From contig NZ_NVEC01000030.1 in NCBI RefSeq assembly GCF_002571225.1, positions 32,354 to 66,772 on the forward strand: DNA of 34,419 nucleotides. Reading direction: 5' to 3'. Within the stretch, counting starts at the first letter, position 1, and every line of letters starts with the position of its first letter. Positions 14,570-21,446 of this stretch are shown in pieces. A model generated the notes under the pieces. The model searched no databases, was not told the DNA's origin, and saw nothing but the letters and a program-made list of their open reading frames with translations. The position numbers and the translations under genes were made by a program. The DNA comes from Bacillus sp. AFS059628 (GTDB taxonomy: Bacteria; Bacillota; Bacilli; Bacillales; Bacillaceae_G).

Positions 14570-15496
14570 CTATATTTGTTCAGTTGAAAAAGTAGGTTCA
14601 TTCTCTTTTTGTGGCATCGTTAAGAAAATAACAGAAAGAACGATACATAAGCCACCTAATAATTGATAGGCTCCAAAGGATTCATTTAGCCAAGCGATTG
14701 AAACGATGGCAGCTACAAGTGGTTCAATACTAGATAAAATGCTTGTTTCTGTTGCTGCTAAATATTTCAGACTACCGATATAAAGGAGGAAAGAAAGAGT
14801 GCCACTTATGATAATAAGAATAAGCATAGAAAAAGTTTTTGGTGTAAAATTTTGTGCAAGCTGATTCCATCCAAACGAGCGATTACAAATAAGCAGAGTG
14901 ATGCCACCGATTAGCATCCCCCAGCCAATTACTACAGTTGTTCCGCATTCTTTAATAAGAGGGGCTGGATGAAGGGTATAAAATGCAAATCCAATTGCTG
15001 TTAATAGGCCAAAAATAATGGCTTCTTTCGATAAAACAATATTTTCAATGGACCCATTTGTAATAATAAAGTATGTTCCAGTTAGTGCCGTTATAATTGC
15101 GAGCAGTTGCATAGCCGCTGGGAATTTTTTTTGTCCAAATGCGACATAAATGGTAATAAGAACAGGACCTAGAAATTGAAATAATGTCGCTGTGACTGCG
15201 TTACTAATATGAACCGTTTCAATAAAGGCGTATTGCGCACCGAGCATGCCGAGAATAGAGAAAATAATAAGTTGTATAGAATATCTAGGGTGTTTCCAAA
15301 TTTGAAATATGTTTTGTTTCTTTATAAGTAAGAAAGACAAAATAAATATTCCTGCAAGCAATAAGCGAATTGTTAAAAAACCAACTGATGATACGTTAGT
15401 ATGTTGAAATAGCCACTGAATCATCGGGCCAGATAATCCCCATAATGTAGCTCCTGTAATAATCATAATGAGCCCAATCTGTCTACTATTGTTCAT
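14570..15496 (-). CDS. EamA/DMT-family transporter
   Basis: A 308-aa integral membrane protein with about ten hydrophobic helices, in two EamA repeats (about 7-135 and 150-290). Typical features are G-A-T-L-W-G-L-S-G-P near the start and S-S-I-E-P-L-V-A-A-I near the end of the second repeat. I chose ATG 15496 (M-N-N-S-R-Q), about 10 bases after GAGGAG; ATG 15502 two codons earlier is equally possible. The family exports amino acids, purines or other small metabolites. It is divergent from a MocR-type regulator only about 120 bases away, a common arrangement in which the regulator controls the exporter. The substrate is unknown. The acidic C-terminal tail is cytoplasmic. Confidence 0.9.
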   Translation of the reverse strand: MNNSRQIGLIMIITGATLWGLSGPMIQWLFQHTNVSSVGFLTIRLLLAGIFILSFLLIKKQNIFQIWKHPRYSIQLIIFSILGMLGAQYAFIETVHISNAVTATLFQFLGPVLITIYVAFGQKKFPAAMQLLAIITALTGTYFIITNGSIENIVLSKEAIIFGLLTAIGFAFYTLHPAPLIKECGTTVVIGWGMLIGGITLLICNRSFGWNQLAQNFTPKTFSMLILIIISGTLSFLLYIGSLKYLAATETSILSSIEPLVAAIVSIAWLNESFGAYQLLGGLCIVLSVIFLTMPQKENEPTFSTEQI

Positions 15497-15565
15497 GATC
15501 ATGCATCTCCTCTCGAGTATTTGATTTTTTATGTGTGACATGATAAAAGGAATTATATATAACTT

Positions 15566-15587
15566 CTGGTACTGTAAAAAGTATCAG
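15566..15587. promoter_or_regulatory. Dyad in the exporter/MocR divergent promoter
   Basis: CTGGTACT-GTAAAA-AGTATCAG is an inverted repeat with one mismatch. On the minus strand TTTACA in its centre and TATAAT (near 15550) resemble the exporter promoter, so a bound regulator would cover the -35. It is the likely operator for the adjacent MocR/GntR protein. Confidence 0.6.
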
Positions 15588-15616
15588 ATTTCAGTTTTAT
15601 TAAGGGGTCAGATATT

Positions 15617-17017
15617 ATGTTAGAATTAACGCCTAATTTAAATGTGAATAGTAAAAGAGCATTGTACGTGCAATTGTATGAGTATATAAAAAAAGAGATT
15701 AAAGATGGAACGATTCCGGCTTTAACAAAATTACCTGCAAAAAGAAAGCTGGCGAGCTATTTACAAGTGAGTAAGAATACAGTAGAAGCGGCTTACGAGC
15801 AATTACTTGCAGAAGGTTATATTGAGTCGGCATCGAGAAAAGGTTATTTTGTATGTAAAGTTGAACAAATGATTTATGTAGAAGGAAGTGAAGCGAAAGT
15901 AGAAGAGGTTCCGTTTAGGGAGGAAAACTATAAATTTGATTTCACCCAAACAGGAGTTGATACGCATACTTTTCCGTTCACTATGTACCGCAAGCTTATA
16001 AATGATGTATGGCAGCCACATAATAATGAATTGCTTTTTCTTGGACATCCTCAAGGGGAATTGAGCTTGAGGGAGGAAATTGCCAACTATTTGTATGAAT
16101 CTAGAGGTGTGCGTTGTTCAGCTAGCCAAATTGTATTAGGGGCGGGAACACAAATATTAGTGAAGTTACTTTTTCAATTGTTGAAGGGAAGTAATTATGC
16201 AGTTGAAAACCCAGGTTATCATAGGAAAATGGTCGTTTTTGAACAAGGAGAAAAAAAGGTTCAAATGTTGTCTTTAGATAGGGACGGAATTTGTATGGCA
16301 GATTTAGAAAATAGCACTGCAAATGTTGTATTTGTTACACCTTCTCATCAGTTTCCATATGGAATGATTATGCCTATTACGAGAAGGACGCAGCTTTTAC
16401 AATGGGCAAAGAAAGCAGAAGATAGATATATTATTGAAGATGATTACGATAGTGAATTTCGCTATTCAGGAAAGCCAATTCCGGCACTACAAGGATTAGA
16501 TACAGATGGGAAAGTTATTTATATGGGGACGCTATCAAAAGCTTTGTTACCCTCATTACGGATGAGCTATATCGTATTACCGAAGAATTTAATTGAAAGA
16601 TATCAAAAGGAATATTTGTTTTATACGCAAAGTGTTTCGAGAATGGACCAAGAAGTGATTAGAAAGTTTTTAAATGAAGGCTATTGGGAAAAACATATTC
16701 ATAAAATGCGTGTCGTCTACCGAAAAAAGAGGGATCGACTTGTCTTTGAAATAGAAAAGTATTTCTCTAATCGTGTTGAAGTGATAGGAGAAGATTCGGG
16801 ATTGCACATTTTATTACAAGTGCATAATGGAATGCGAGAAGAGGAACTCATTCAAGAAGCTGCAAAATATAGTATTAAAGTATATCCTGTTTCTACGTAC
16901 TATAAAGACGGTACTGCACCTGAAAATGTCGTTTTACTTGGGTTTGCGATCTTATCAGAAGAAGAAATTGCGAAAGCGATTCAACTATTAAATACAGCGT
17001 GGTTTAGAAAAAAGTAA
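15617..17017 (+). CDS. MocR/GabR-type GntR-family regulator with aminotransferase domain
   Basis: A 466-aa regulator with AAGGGG nine bases before the ATG. The N-terminal GntR winged helix (about 10-78) carries L-P-A-K-R-K-L-A-S-Y-L-Q-V-S-K-N-T-V and Y-I-E-S-A-S-R-K-G-Y-F-V. A fold-type I aminotransferase-like domain (about 110-460) follows, with E-D-D-Y-D-S-E-F-R-Y and the PLP-binding Lys308 (T-L-S-K-A-L-L-P-S). Such proteins sense PLP and/or an amino-acid-like ligand and act on a promoter nearby, here most likely the divergent DMT exporter and itself. The key Lys is present, so PLP binding is expected. The ligand is not known. Confidence 0.93.
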   Translation: MLELTPNLNVNSKRALYVQLYEYIKKEIKDGTIPALTKLPAKRKLASYLQVSKNTVEAAYEQLLAEGYIESASRKGYFVCKVEQMIYVEGSEAKVEEVPFREENYKFDFTQTGVDTHTFPFTMYRKLINDVWQPHNNELLFLGHPQGELSLREEIANYLYESRGVRCSASQIVLGAGTQILVKLLFQLLKGSNYAVENPGYHRKMVVFEQGEKKVQMLSLDRDGICMADLENSTANVVFVTPSHQFPYGMIMPITRRTQLLQWAKKAEDRYIIEDDYDSEFRYSGKPIPALQGLDTDGKVIYMGTLSKALLPSLRMSYIVLPKNLIERYQKEYLFYTQSVSRMDQEVIRKFLNEGYWEKHIHKMRVVYRKKRDRLVFEIEKYFSNRVEVIGEDSGLHILLQVHNGMREEELIQEAAKYSIKVYPVSTYYKDGTAPENVVLLGFAILSEEEIAKAIQLLNTAWFRKK

Positions 17018-17051
17018 AAAAACATCCTCATACATGAGAGGATGTTTTTTT
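17018..17051. terminator. Bidirectional terminator between convergent genes
   Basis: AAAAACATCCTC / GAGGATGTTTTT with an eight-base loop, A-rich on one side and T-rich on the other. It serves the MocR gene (plus) and the GNAT gene (minus). Confidence 0.92.
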
Positions 17052-17052
17052 A

Positions 17053-17565
17053 TTATTTATTTTCGTCTAAGAATAAGACCATATGCTCTTCGTCCCAATA
17101 TTGTCCGTTATATTTTAATGAACGTTCTTGTACACCGAATGTTTTAAATCCTAATGATTCATAAAGTTTTTTTGCTCCATCGTTGCCGACAACAACATCA
17201 AGCATAACTTGTTCTACCTCTAAAGATTTAGCAAGTTCAAGACATTCTTTAATAAGTGCTTTTCCTGCTCCAAGTCCGCGTGCTTTTGGAGACACATATA
17301 CAGAACCGATTTTAGCTTTATGTTCTTGTTTTACATATGGTTTCGTTTCCAGTGTTGCAACCCCGATTAATTGTCCATCTTTAAATGCACCTAGCGTATA
17401 GTTTTCATCTTGTGCTAATTTTTGTGCTTTATATTCAATCGCACACTCTTTATTAATAATATCTTCATAAGAAGAGCTGAAAGCTTCAGGGTTTTGCTTT
17501 AAACCTTCTACACGAAGTTCTAAGTAAATTTCCGCTTCGTCTTTTGTTAATACATGGATATCCAA
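17053..17565 (-). CDS. GNAT acetyltransferase, copy A
   Basis: A 170-aa protein with a TTG start at 17565, supported by GGAGGG (plus-strand 17574-17579) 8 bases upstream. It is a full GNAT domain. The beta-hairpin and acetyl-CoA loop read V-Y-V-S-P-K-A-R-G-L-G-A-G-K-A-L (R/Q-x-x-G-x-G/A) in mid-protein, followed by V-V-V-G-N-D-G-A-K-K-L-Y-E-S-L-G-F, the classic motif B end. The acceptor substrate cannot be told. A close paralog lies at 20703-21209 with near-identical key segments (E-A-F-S-S-S-Y-E-D, Q-Y-W-D-E-E-H-M-V-L-F-L). It is monocistronic, between terminators. Confidence 0.92.
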   Translation of the reverse strand: MDIHVLTKDEAEIYLELRVEGLKQNPEAFSSSYEDIINKECAIEYKAQKLAQDENYTLGAFKDGQLIGVATLETKPYVKQEHKAKIGSVYVSPKARGLGAGKALIKECLELAKSLEVEQVMLDVVVGNDGAKKLYESLGFKTFGVQERSLKYNGQYWDEEHMVLFLDENK

Positions 17566-17668
17566 TTATATCACCCTCCAAATCTTTGACAAATGTATCT
17601 TTATTTTATATTGAAATAAGAATAATTTCAAAAGCTTAGCTTATATGAGCTGATTTTATGAACAAAAT

Positions 17669-17699
17669 AACACCAGTAGTGTTTACTACTACTGGTGTT
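17669..17699 (-). terminator. Terminator of the second two-component operon
   Basis: AACACCAGTAGT (17669-17680) / ACTACTGGTGTT (17688-17699) with a 7-base loop. On the minus strand it is followed by ATTTTGTT. Confidence 0.88.
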
Positions 17700-17713
17700 T
17701 TCACACACACATA

Positions 17714-19168
17714 TTATTCAAAAGGTAGCTCAATTATAAAGTTTGTTCCTACGCCTAATTTGCTTGTTACTAGAATGGAACCGTTATGCAATTCCACAAT
17801 TTCTTTCGCAACAGCTAGCCCGATACCTTTTCCCCCAGTAGCTCTCGTTCTAGATTTATCAACACGATAAAAACGATCGAAAATATGTGAGATATCTTCT
17901 TCAGGAATACCTTCTCCCTCATCGTCTACACTTATTGTAAAAGAATCTGTTTCCGTGAGTACACGTATCGTAATAGATGTGTTTTCTGGCGAATGTTGAT
18001 AAGCATTGTGTAATAAATTTAACATAACTTGCTCCATACGTCTTTCGTCTATGCAAACTTTTAAATCATCTTTGCAATATACATGGAGTTGCATTTGTTT
18101 ATTTGTTAATGTTGTTTTTGTTTTTTCAATCATTCGTTCTAAAAATGGTTTCAGGATTACTTTTTGTTTTTTGATAACAAACTGGTGTTGTTCTAACTGT
18201 ACAAGCATAAATAAATCTTGGACGAGATCAGTGACACTATCTGTTTCATCCTCAATGATTTGCAAGTATTCTTCTCGTTCTTCTTTCGTTAAAGAGTCTC
18301 TCTTTGCTACCTTCGCATACCCTTTCATATAGGTCAAGGGAGTTAATAGTTCATGGGCAACACTAGCGAGAAATTCATTGCGTTCTTTTTTCATATAAGT
18401 CAGTTCACTGGACAAATCTTCAATCGTTTTTGCTAAGCTCCCAAGTTCATCATTTCGTTTTATACCTAATTGAATTGGCGTATTTAATTTTGACATTTTT
18501 TCTGTTGCCCTCTTCATTTTTATAAGTGGTTCTGTAATAACACGAGAAAAAACAAAGACAGAAATAGTAGTCAAAATAATTGTTAAAACACTAATGATAA
18601 GGAATTGGTTCATGAGTTTAAGTAACATATTTTCTAAGAAAGATGTTTTTAATAACATATATAACTTTCCTTGAAACTTTGTTGTGTTAAGTGGGCTTAC
18701 TGTTGTGATGAATTTTGATTTTTTCCAGTTTCTTTCGACGATTAATCCGCTTTCTGGGACAGATTCTGTTTTACAAGTAAGTTGTTTTTGCATTTCCTTT
18801 GTTACGGGTTCTGAGGTGGAAATAATTTTGCCGTTATGGTCAGTAATAATGATAGCTATATCGGAGTTAGAAATTGATTCCGATTCAACTAAGTGTGCAG
18901 CCGCATTTGCAATCTCGAACTCAGGGTACACGGGGCGTTTAGGATTTTTATTGTGTTCAGCGTGTTGCATTTCTTTATAATATTCATCCCGTCTCTCGCG
19001 AATTTTAATTTTTTTACTATAGCGATTACCTTTTTCTAAAAGAGCAAGTGTTTCTTCTTCAATCCGCATTGTTGAAATGCTTTTGTAAAAAGAAACGAAA
19101 GCAATTGTTTCAATGCATAAAGCTAATATTAAAAAGTATGTCCCGATTTTAAGGGAAAGTTTGCTCAT
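17714..19168 (-). CDS. Membrane sensor histidine kinase
   Basis: A 484-aa kinase with ATG 19168 and a modest GGTGAG ribosome site. TM1 is about 8-28. The extracytoplasmic sensor (about 29-185) is Lys/Arg/Glu-rich early and contains I-I-I-T-D-H-N-G-K-I-I-S, as in PDC/Cache-like folds. TM2 is about 187-209. HAMP (about 208-260) is followed by the H-box with His272 (S-V-A-H-E-L-L-T-P-L-T-Y). The ATPase domain is complete (N-L-L-H-N-A-Y-Q-H; D-D-E-G-E-G-I; G-G-K-G-I-G-L-A). The H-box Leu in place of the usual Arg (E-L-L-T-P) is notable but seen in other kinases. It follows its regulator gene after a 65-base gap that holds a hairpin. The signal is unknown. Confidence 0.93.
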   Translation of the reverse strand: MSKLSLKIGTYFLILALCIETIAFVSFYKSISTMRIEEETLALLEKGNRYSKKIKIRERRDEYYKEMQHAEHNKNPKRPVYPEFEIANAAAHLVESESISNSDIAIIITDHNGKIISTSEPVTKEMQKQLTCKTESVPESGLIVERNWKKSKFITTVSPLNTTKFQGKLYMLLKTSFLENMLLKLMNQFLIISVLTIILTTISVFVFSRVITEPLIKMKRATEKMSKLNTPIQLGIKRNDELGSLAKTIEDLSSELTYMKKERNEFLASVAHELLTPLTYMKGYAKVAKRDSLTKEEREEYLQIIEDETDSVTDLVQDLFMLVQLEQHQFVIKKQKVILKPFLERMIEKTKTTLTNKQMQLHVYCKDDLKVCIDERRMEQVMLNLLHNAYQHSPENTSITIRVLTETDSFTISVDDEGEGIPEEDISHIFDRFYRVDKSRTRATGGKGIGLAVAKEIVELHNGSILVTSKLGVGTNFIIELPFE

Positions 19169-19196
19169 GTTCTCACCATACCTTATTCATAATAAA

Positions 19197-19227
19197 CGGT
19201 CAGTGGTACGATATTTTCCACTGACCG
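19197..19227 (-). other. Hairpin between regulator and kinase genes
   Basis: CGGTCAGTGG / CCACTGACCG, a perfect 10-bp stem with an 11-base loop. On the minus strand it is followed by TTTATTAT, so it resembles a leaky terminator that would lower kinase mRNA relative to the regulator. Confidence 0.7.
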
Positions 19228-19233
19228 AAGTAA

Positions 19234-19905
19234 TTATTCACTTTTCCATTTATATCCGACTTTATAGACAGTTTCTAAGTAATTTTCAACTGGAAATCCT
19301 TTTTTGCGTAATTTATCACGGATATTGCGAATATGTGAATCGATTGTTCTATATTCAATGTCTGTTTCATAACCCCAAATTTTTTCGATTAAATCATCTC
19401 GGCTATAAGCACGATTTGTATTTTGTAAAAATAGTCCAAGTAAAGAAAACTCGATAGGAGTTAGTGAAATTTTTTCGTCATATACTGTGACAGTATGTTT
19501 CGTTTTATCCCACTCAATACCATTGAAGCTAACGAAGCCATCTTTCTTTGTACGGCGTAATATAGCCTCAATTCTTGCGACTAATACATGCTCATCAAAT
19601 GGTTTTGTAATATAGTCGTCCGCGCCCATAGTGAGGCCTTTCACCATATCGTAATTTTGGTTACGAGCTGTTAGCATAATAATTGGAACGTTGGAAATTT
19701 GACGGATTTGATAGCAAGTATCCCAGCCATCCATATTCGGCATCATAACATCTAACAAAATAATATCGAAGTCTTTTTGTTCTATTAACTTTAGCGCTTC
19801 AAGGCCAGAGGTAGCTTTCATACAAAAATAGCCACGAGGACTTAAGAACAGATCTAATAATCGTAACATACGTTCTTCATCGTCTACTAATAAAATTTTT
19901 ACCAT
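19234..19905 (-). CDS. OmpR-family response regulator
   Basis: A 223-aa regulator. ATG 19905 is preferred because the receiver starts immediately (M-V-K-I-L-L-V-D-D-E) and GGGGTG lies about 10 bases upstream; a GTG at 19917 overlaps that ribosome site. The receiver has Asp8/Asp9, phospho-acceptor Asp52 (L-L-D-V-M-M-P), Thr in L-T-A-R and Lys in T-K-P-F. The C-terminal winged helix ends T-V-Y-K-V-G-Y-K-W, in the OmpR/ResD/PhoB class. It is the first gene of a minus-strand operon with the kinase. It is divergent from a structured leader and a 40-aa membrane protein that could be a target. It lies between micropeptide copies 2 and 3, whose promoter regulator is unidentified. Confidence 0.93.
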   Translation of the reverse strand: MVKILLVDDEERMLRLLDLFLSPRGYFCMKATSGLEALKLIEQKDFDIILLDVMMPNMDGWDTCYQIRQISNVPIIMLTARNQNYDMVKGLTMGADDYITKPFDEHVLVARIEAILRRTKKDGFVSFNGIEWDKTKHTVTVYDEKISLTPIEFSLLGLFLQNTNRAYSRDDLIEKIWGYETDIEYRTIDSHIRNIRDKLRKKGFPVENYLETVYKVGYKWKSE

Positions 19906-20052
19906 AATCTTGTGCACCCCAAACTGTTCATTCTACTTGTATAGTTTACATGAAAATAATAAAAAACTCTTTTTATGTGATTGGGTGGAAGAGTTATTTT
20001 TCGTTCAGAGTAATTGACATAAAAAATGCACTAGTTTTGCACAACTATTTTT

Positions 20053-20218
20053 TATAATAGAAAACGTAGCGACACAAAATACCCTATGTTGCGACATAAC
20101 GTCATGTCATTTTATTTATAAAATGACAATTCCATTCTATTGTGTATGTGAGATAGAGAGGGTTTTCGTATTCACCTCGCATCGGATAAGAAAAATTTCC
20201 TATCTCACACTTTTTTTT
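20053..20218 (+). promoter_or_regulatory. Structured leader of the 40-aa membrane protein
   Basis: A TATAAT at 20053-20058 (poor -35) could start a leader of about 150 bases. It contains two GCGACA copies (20069, 20091), a palindrome GTCATTTTAT-TT-ATAAAATGAC (20106-20127), and a terminal structure in which GTGAGATAG (20148-20156) pairs with CTATCTCAC (20200-20208). T8 (20211-20218) follows, ending directly before the AAGGAGAT ribosome site. This is attenuator geometry, or alternatively the terminator of a separate small RNA. It matches no riboswitch I recognise. Confidence 0.55.
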
Positions 20219-20235
20219 AAAAGGAGATCATACAC

Positions 20236-20358
20236 ATGAATCCAAAAGAAGAAATTTCAAAAAAAGAAAAGCAAGATCGTAATACGGTTGTCATGTGCAT
20301 TGCCGTATCTATGGTTATTATTATAAGTTGTGTAAATAAAATTTTGGGGATTTTATAA
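20236..20358 (+). CDS. 40-aa single-pass membrane protein (not recognised)
   Basis: The ATG at 20236 follows an AAGGAGAT ribosome site at ideal distance, and a strong terminator follows six bases after the stop, so this is a well-delimited gene despite its size. The protein has a charged N-terminal half (M-N-P-K-E-E-I-S-K-K-E-K-Q-D-R) and then one membrane helix (about residues 17-40: V-V-M-C-I-A-V-S-M-V-I-I-I-S-C). Two Cys lie in or near the helix. It is placed behind a structured leader and divergent from an OmpR-type regulator. Small proteins of this plan often modulate a membrane partner, possibly the adjacent kinase, but that is speculation. Confidence 0.72.
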   Translation: MNPKEEISKKEKQDRNTVVMCIAVSMVIIISCVNKILGIL

Positions 20359-20363
20359 TATAA

Positions 20364-20402
20364 AAAAAGCTTATTGCTTCTTAAGAAGCAATAAGCTTTT
20401 TT
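20364..20402. terminator. Bidirectional terminator between two micro-genes
   Basis: A nearly loopless palindrome AAGCTTATTGCTTC-TTAA-GAAGCAATAAGCTT flanked by A7 on the left and T6 on the right. It ends both the 40-aa gene (plus) and the 29-aa gene (minus). Confidence 0.92.
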
Positions 20403-20421
20403 CATTATTAGAGGAATCGTT

Positions 20422-20511
20422 CTATATGATAAACCAAGGTAAAATTGCTAACCCAGAAGTCACAATCGCTGTAGTACATATTAAAAGCATAGCTCGTTTG
20501 TTTTGTTTCAT
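20422..20511 (-). CDS. 29-aa hydrophobic micropeptide under the shared promoter
   Basis: ATG at 20511, stop TAG at 20422, with AAAGGAGAA upstream. The peptide has a basic start (M-K-Q-N-K-R-A-M) and is then wholly hydrophobic (L-L-I-C-T-T-A-I-V-T-S-G-L-A-I-L-P-W-F-I-I), so it is a single membrane span or an unprocessed signal-like peptide. It is not similar to the two 27-aa peptides. Its promoter has the same dyad, central block and -10 at exactly the same spacing, and a bidirectional terminator lies just downstream. The function is unknown. Membrane regulator, toxin-like or signalling peptides are all compatible with the sequence. Confidence 0.7.
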   Translation of the reverse strand: MKQNKRAMLLICTTAIVTSGLAILPWFII

Positions 20512-20584
20512 GTCACATTCTCCTTTATGTATCAATTGAATGCTATACGTTCATTTCATGATTGGTGCTTTACTTTATACTTTT

Positions 20585-20648
20585 AGTATAATGAATGGAA
20601 AGGTTTGGTACGATCGATAAAGGTGACATGAAGATTACATTGTTGTGA
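20585..20648 (-). promoter_or_regulatory. Shared micropeptide promoter module, copy 3
   Basis: Read on the minus strand: TCACAACAATGTAA (20635-20648, one change from the perfect dyad), GTCAC (20623-20627), TCGATCGT (20610-20617) and -10 TATACT (20585-20590). The 44-bp and 19-bp spacings are the same as in copies 1 and 2. The -10 sits in a perfect TATACTT-T-TAGTATA-type palindrome. The 5' UTR is longer here (about 70 bases). Confidence 0.75.
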
Positions 20649-20650
20649 TG

Positions 20651-20684
20651 AAAAAAGCACCTTTCTTAATAAGAAGATGCTTTT
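20651..20684 (-). terminator. Terminator of GNAT copy B
   Basis: Imperfect stem AAAAGCACCTTTCTT / AAGAAGATGCTTTT (one bulge) with an AAT loop. T6 follows on the minus strand. It abuts micropeptide promoter copy 3. Confidence 0.75.
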
Positions 20685-20702
20685 AAAAACTATATTGAAG
20701 TA

Positions 20703-21209
20703 TTAATCATTTAAGAATAGAACCATATGTTCCTCGTCCCAATATTGGCCATTATGTTTTAATGAACGCTCTTGTACGCCGTAAGTTTGGAAGCCTAATG
20801 ACTCATATAATTTTTTTGCGGCATCGTTACCAACTACAACATCGAGCATAAGTTGTTCTACATGTAATTTATCGGCATTTTCAATAATTGCTTTAATGAG
20901 AGCTCGTCCTGCTCCAAGGCCACGCGCTTTTGGGGAAACGAAAACGGAACCGATTTTTGCTTTATGTTCTTGTTTAATGAAAGGCTTTGTTTCTAAAGTA
21001 GCAATGCCGATTAAATCGTTATCTTTGAAGACCCCTAGAGTATACTTATCCGGATTGCTTAATCGTTTTGCCATAGCAGCTACAGGATTCTCATGTTTCA
21101 GAACATCTTCATAAGAAGAGCTAAAAGCTTCCGGGTTCTTCGTTAAACCTTCCATACAAACTTTTAAATATATTTCTGCGTCCTCTGTCGTTAATAAGCG
21201 AATTTCCAT
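20703..21209 (-). CDS. GNAT acetyltransferase, copy B
   Basis: A 168-aa protein. ATG 21209 is supported by AAGGAGGT just upstream; the frame stays open 14 codons further but without a ribosome site. Complete GNAT domain with V-F-V-S-P-K-A-R-G-L-G-A-G-R-A-L and V-V-V-G-N-D-A-A-K-K-L-Y-E-S-L-G-F. It is a paralog of copy A (17053-17565), with the same length, the same motifs and mostly conservative changes. The most divergent part lies around residues 48-62, where the acceptor side is expected. The substrate is unknown. The two copies flank the second two-component system, so duplication followed by insertion or rearrangement is possible. Confidence 0.92.
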   Translation of the reverse strand: MEIRLLTTEDAEIYLKVCMEGLTKNPEAFSSSYEDVLKHENPVAAMAKRLSNPDKYTLGVFKDNDLIGIATLETKPFIKQEHKAKIGSVFVSPKARGLGAGRALIKAIIENADKLHVEQLMLDVVVGNDAAKKLYESLGFQTYGVQERSLKHNGQYWDEEHMVLFLND

Positions 21210-21408
21210 AGTTGTAACCTCCTTGGTCGATTTCAAATAAAATAGATCCATTACTTTTATAAGATTGAGTATGCGTTTTGTTAGCAGTCTCTTTTAATTT
21301 GTAAAAGAATGAAAAGATATATGCTACAATGTTTTGTTTTTTAATATGTAATGAAATTATATATTAACTTTATTAACTATTCAAGTGTTTAATATATTAC
21401 ATTTTCAT

Positions 21409-21446
21409 AACTAAAATAACTCCTCGATTGAGGAGTTATTTTAGTT
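21409..21446 (-). terminator. Terminator overlapping the fdhD stop
   Basis: Perfect 17-bp arms (AACTAAAATAACTCCTC and complement) with a GATT loop. The fdhD stop (21441-21443) is inside the arm. The rest of the 21210-21440 gap is AT-rich and shows nothing else. Confidence 0.9.

Noticed and set aside
17183-17401. 72-aa ORF opposite GNAT copy A (and its twin at 20896-21114 opposite copy B)
   Set aside because: These are antisense shadows that resemble each other only because the GNAT genes are paralogs.
20217-20405. 62-aa minus-strand ORF opposite the 40-aa gene
   Set aside because: It runs through the bidirectional terminator and has no ribosome site; the plus-strand gene has proper signals.
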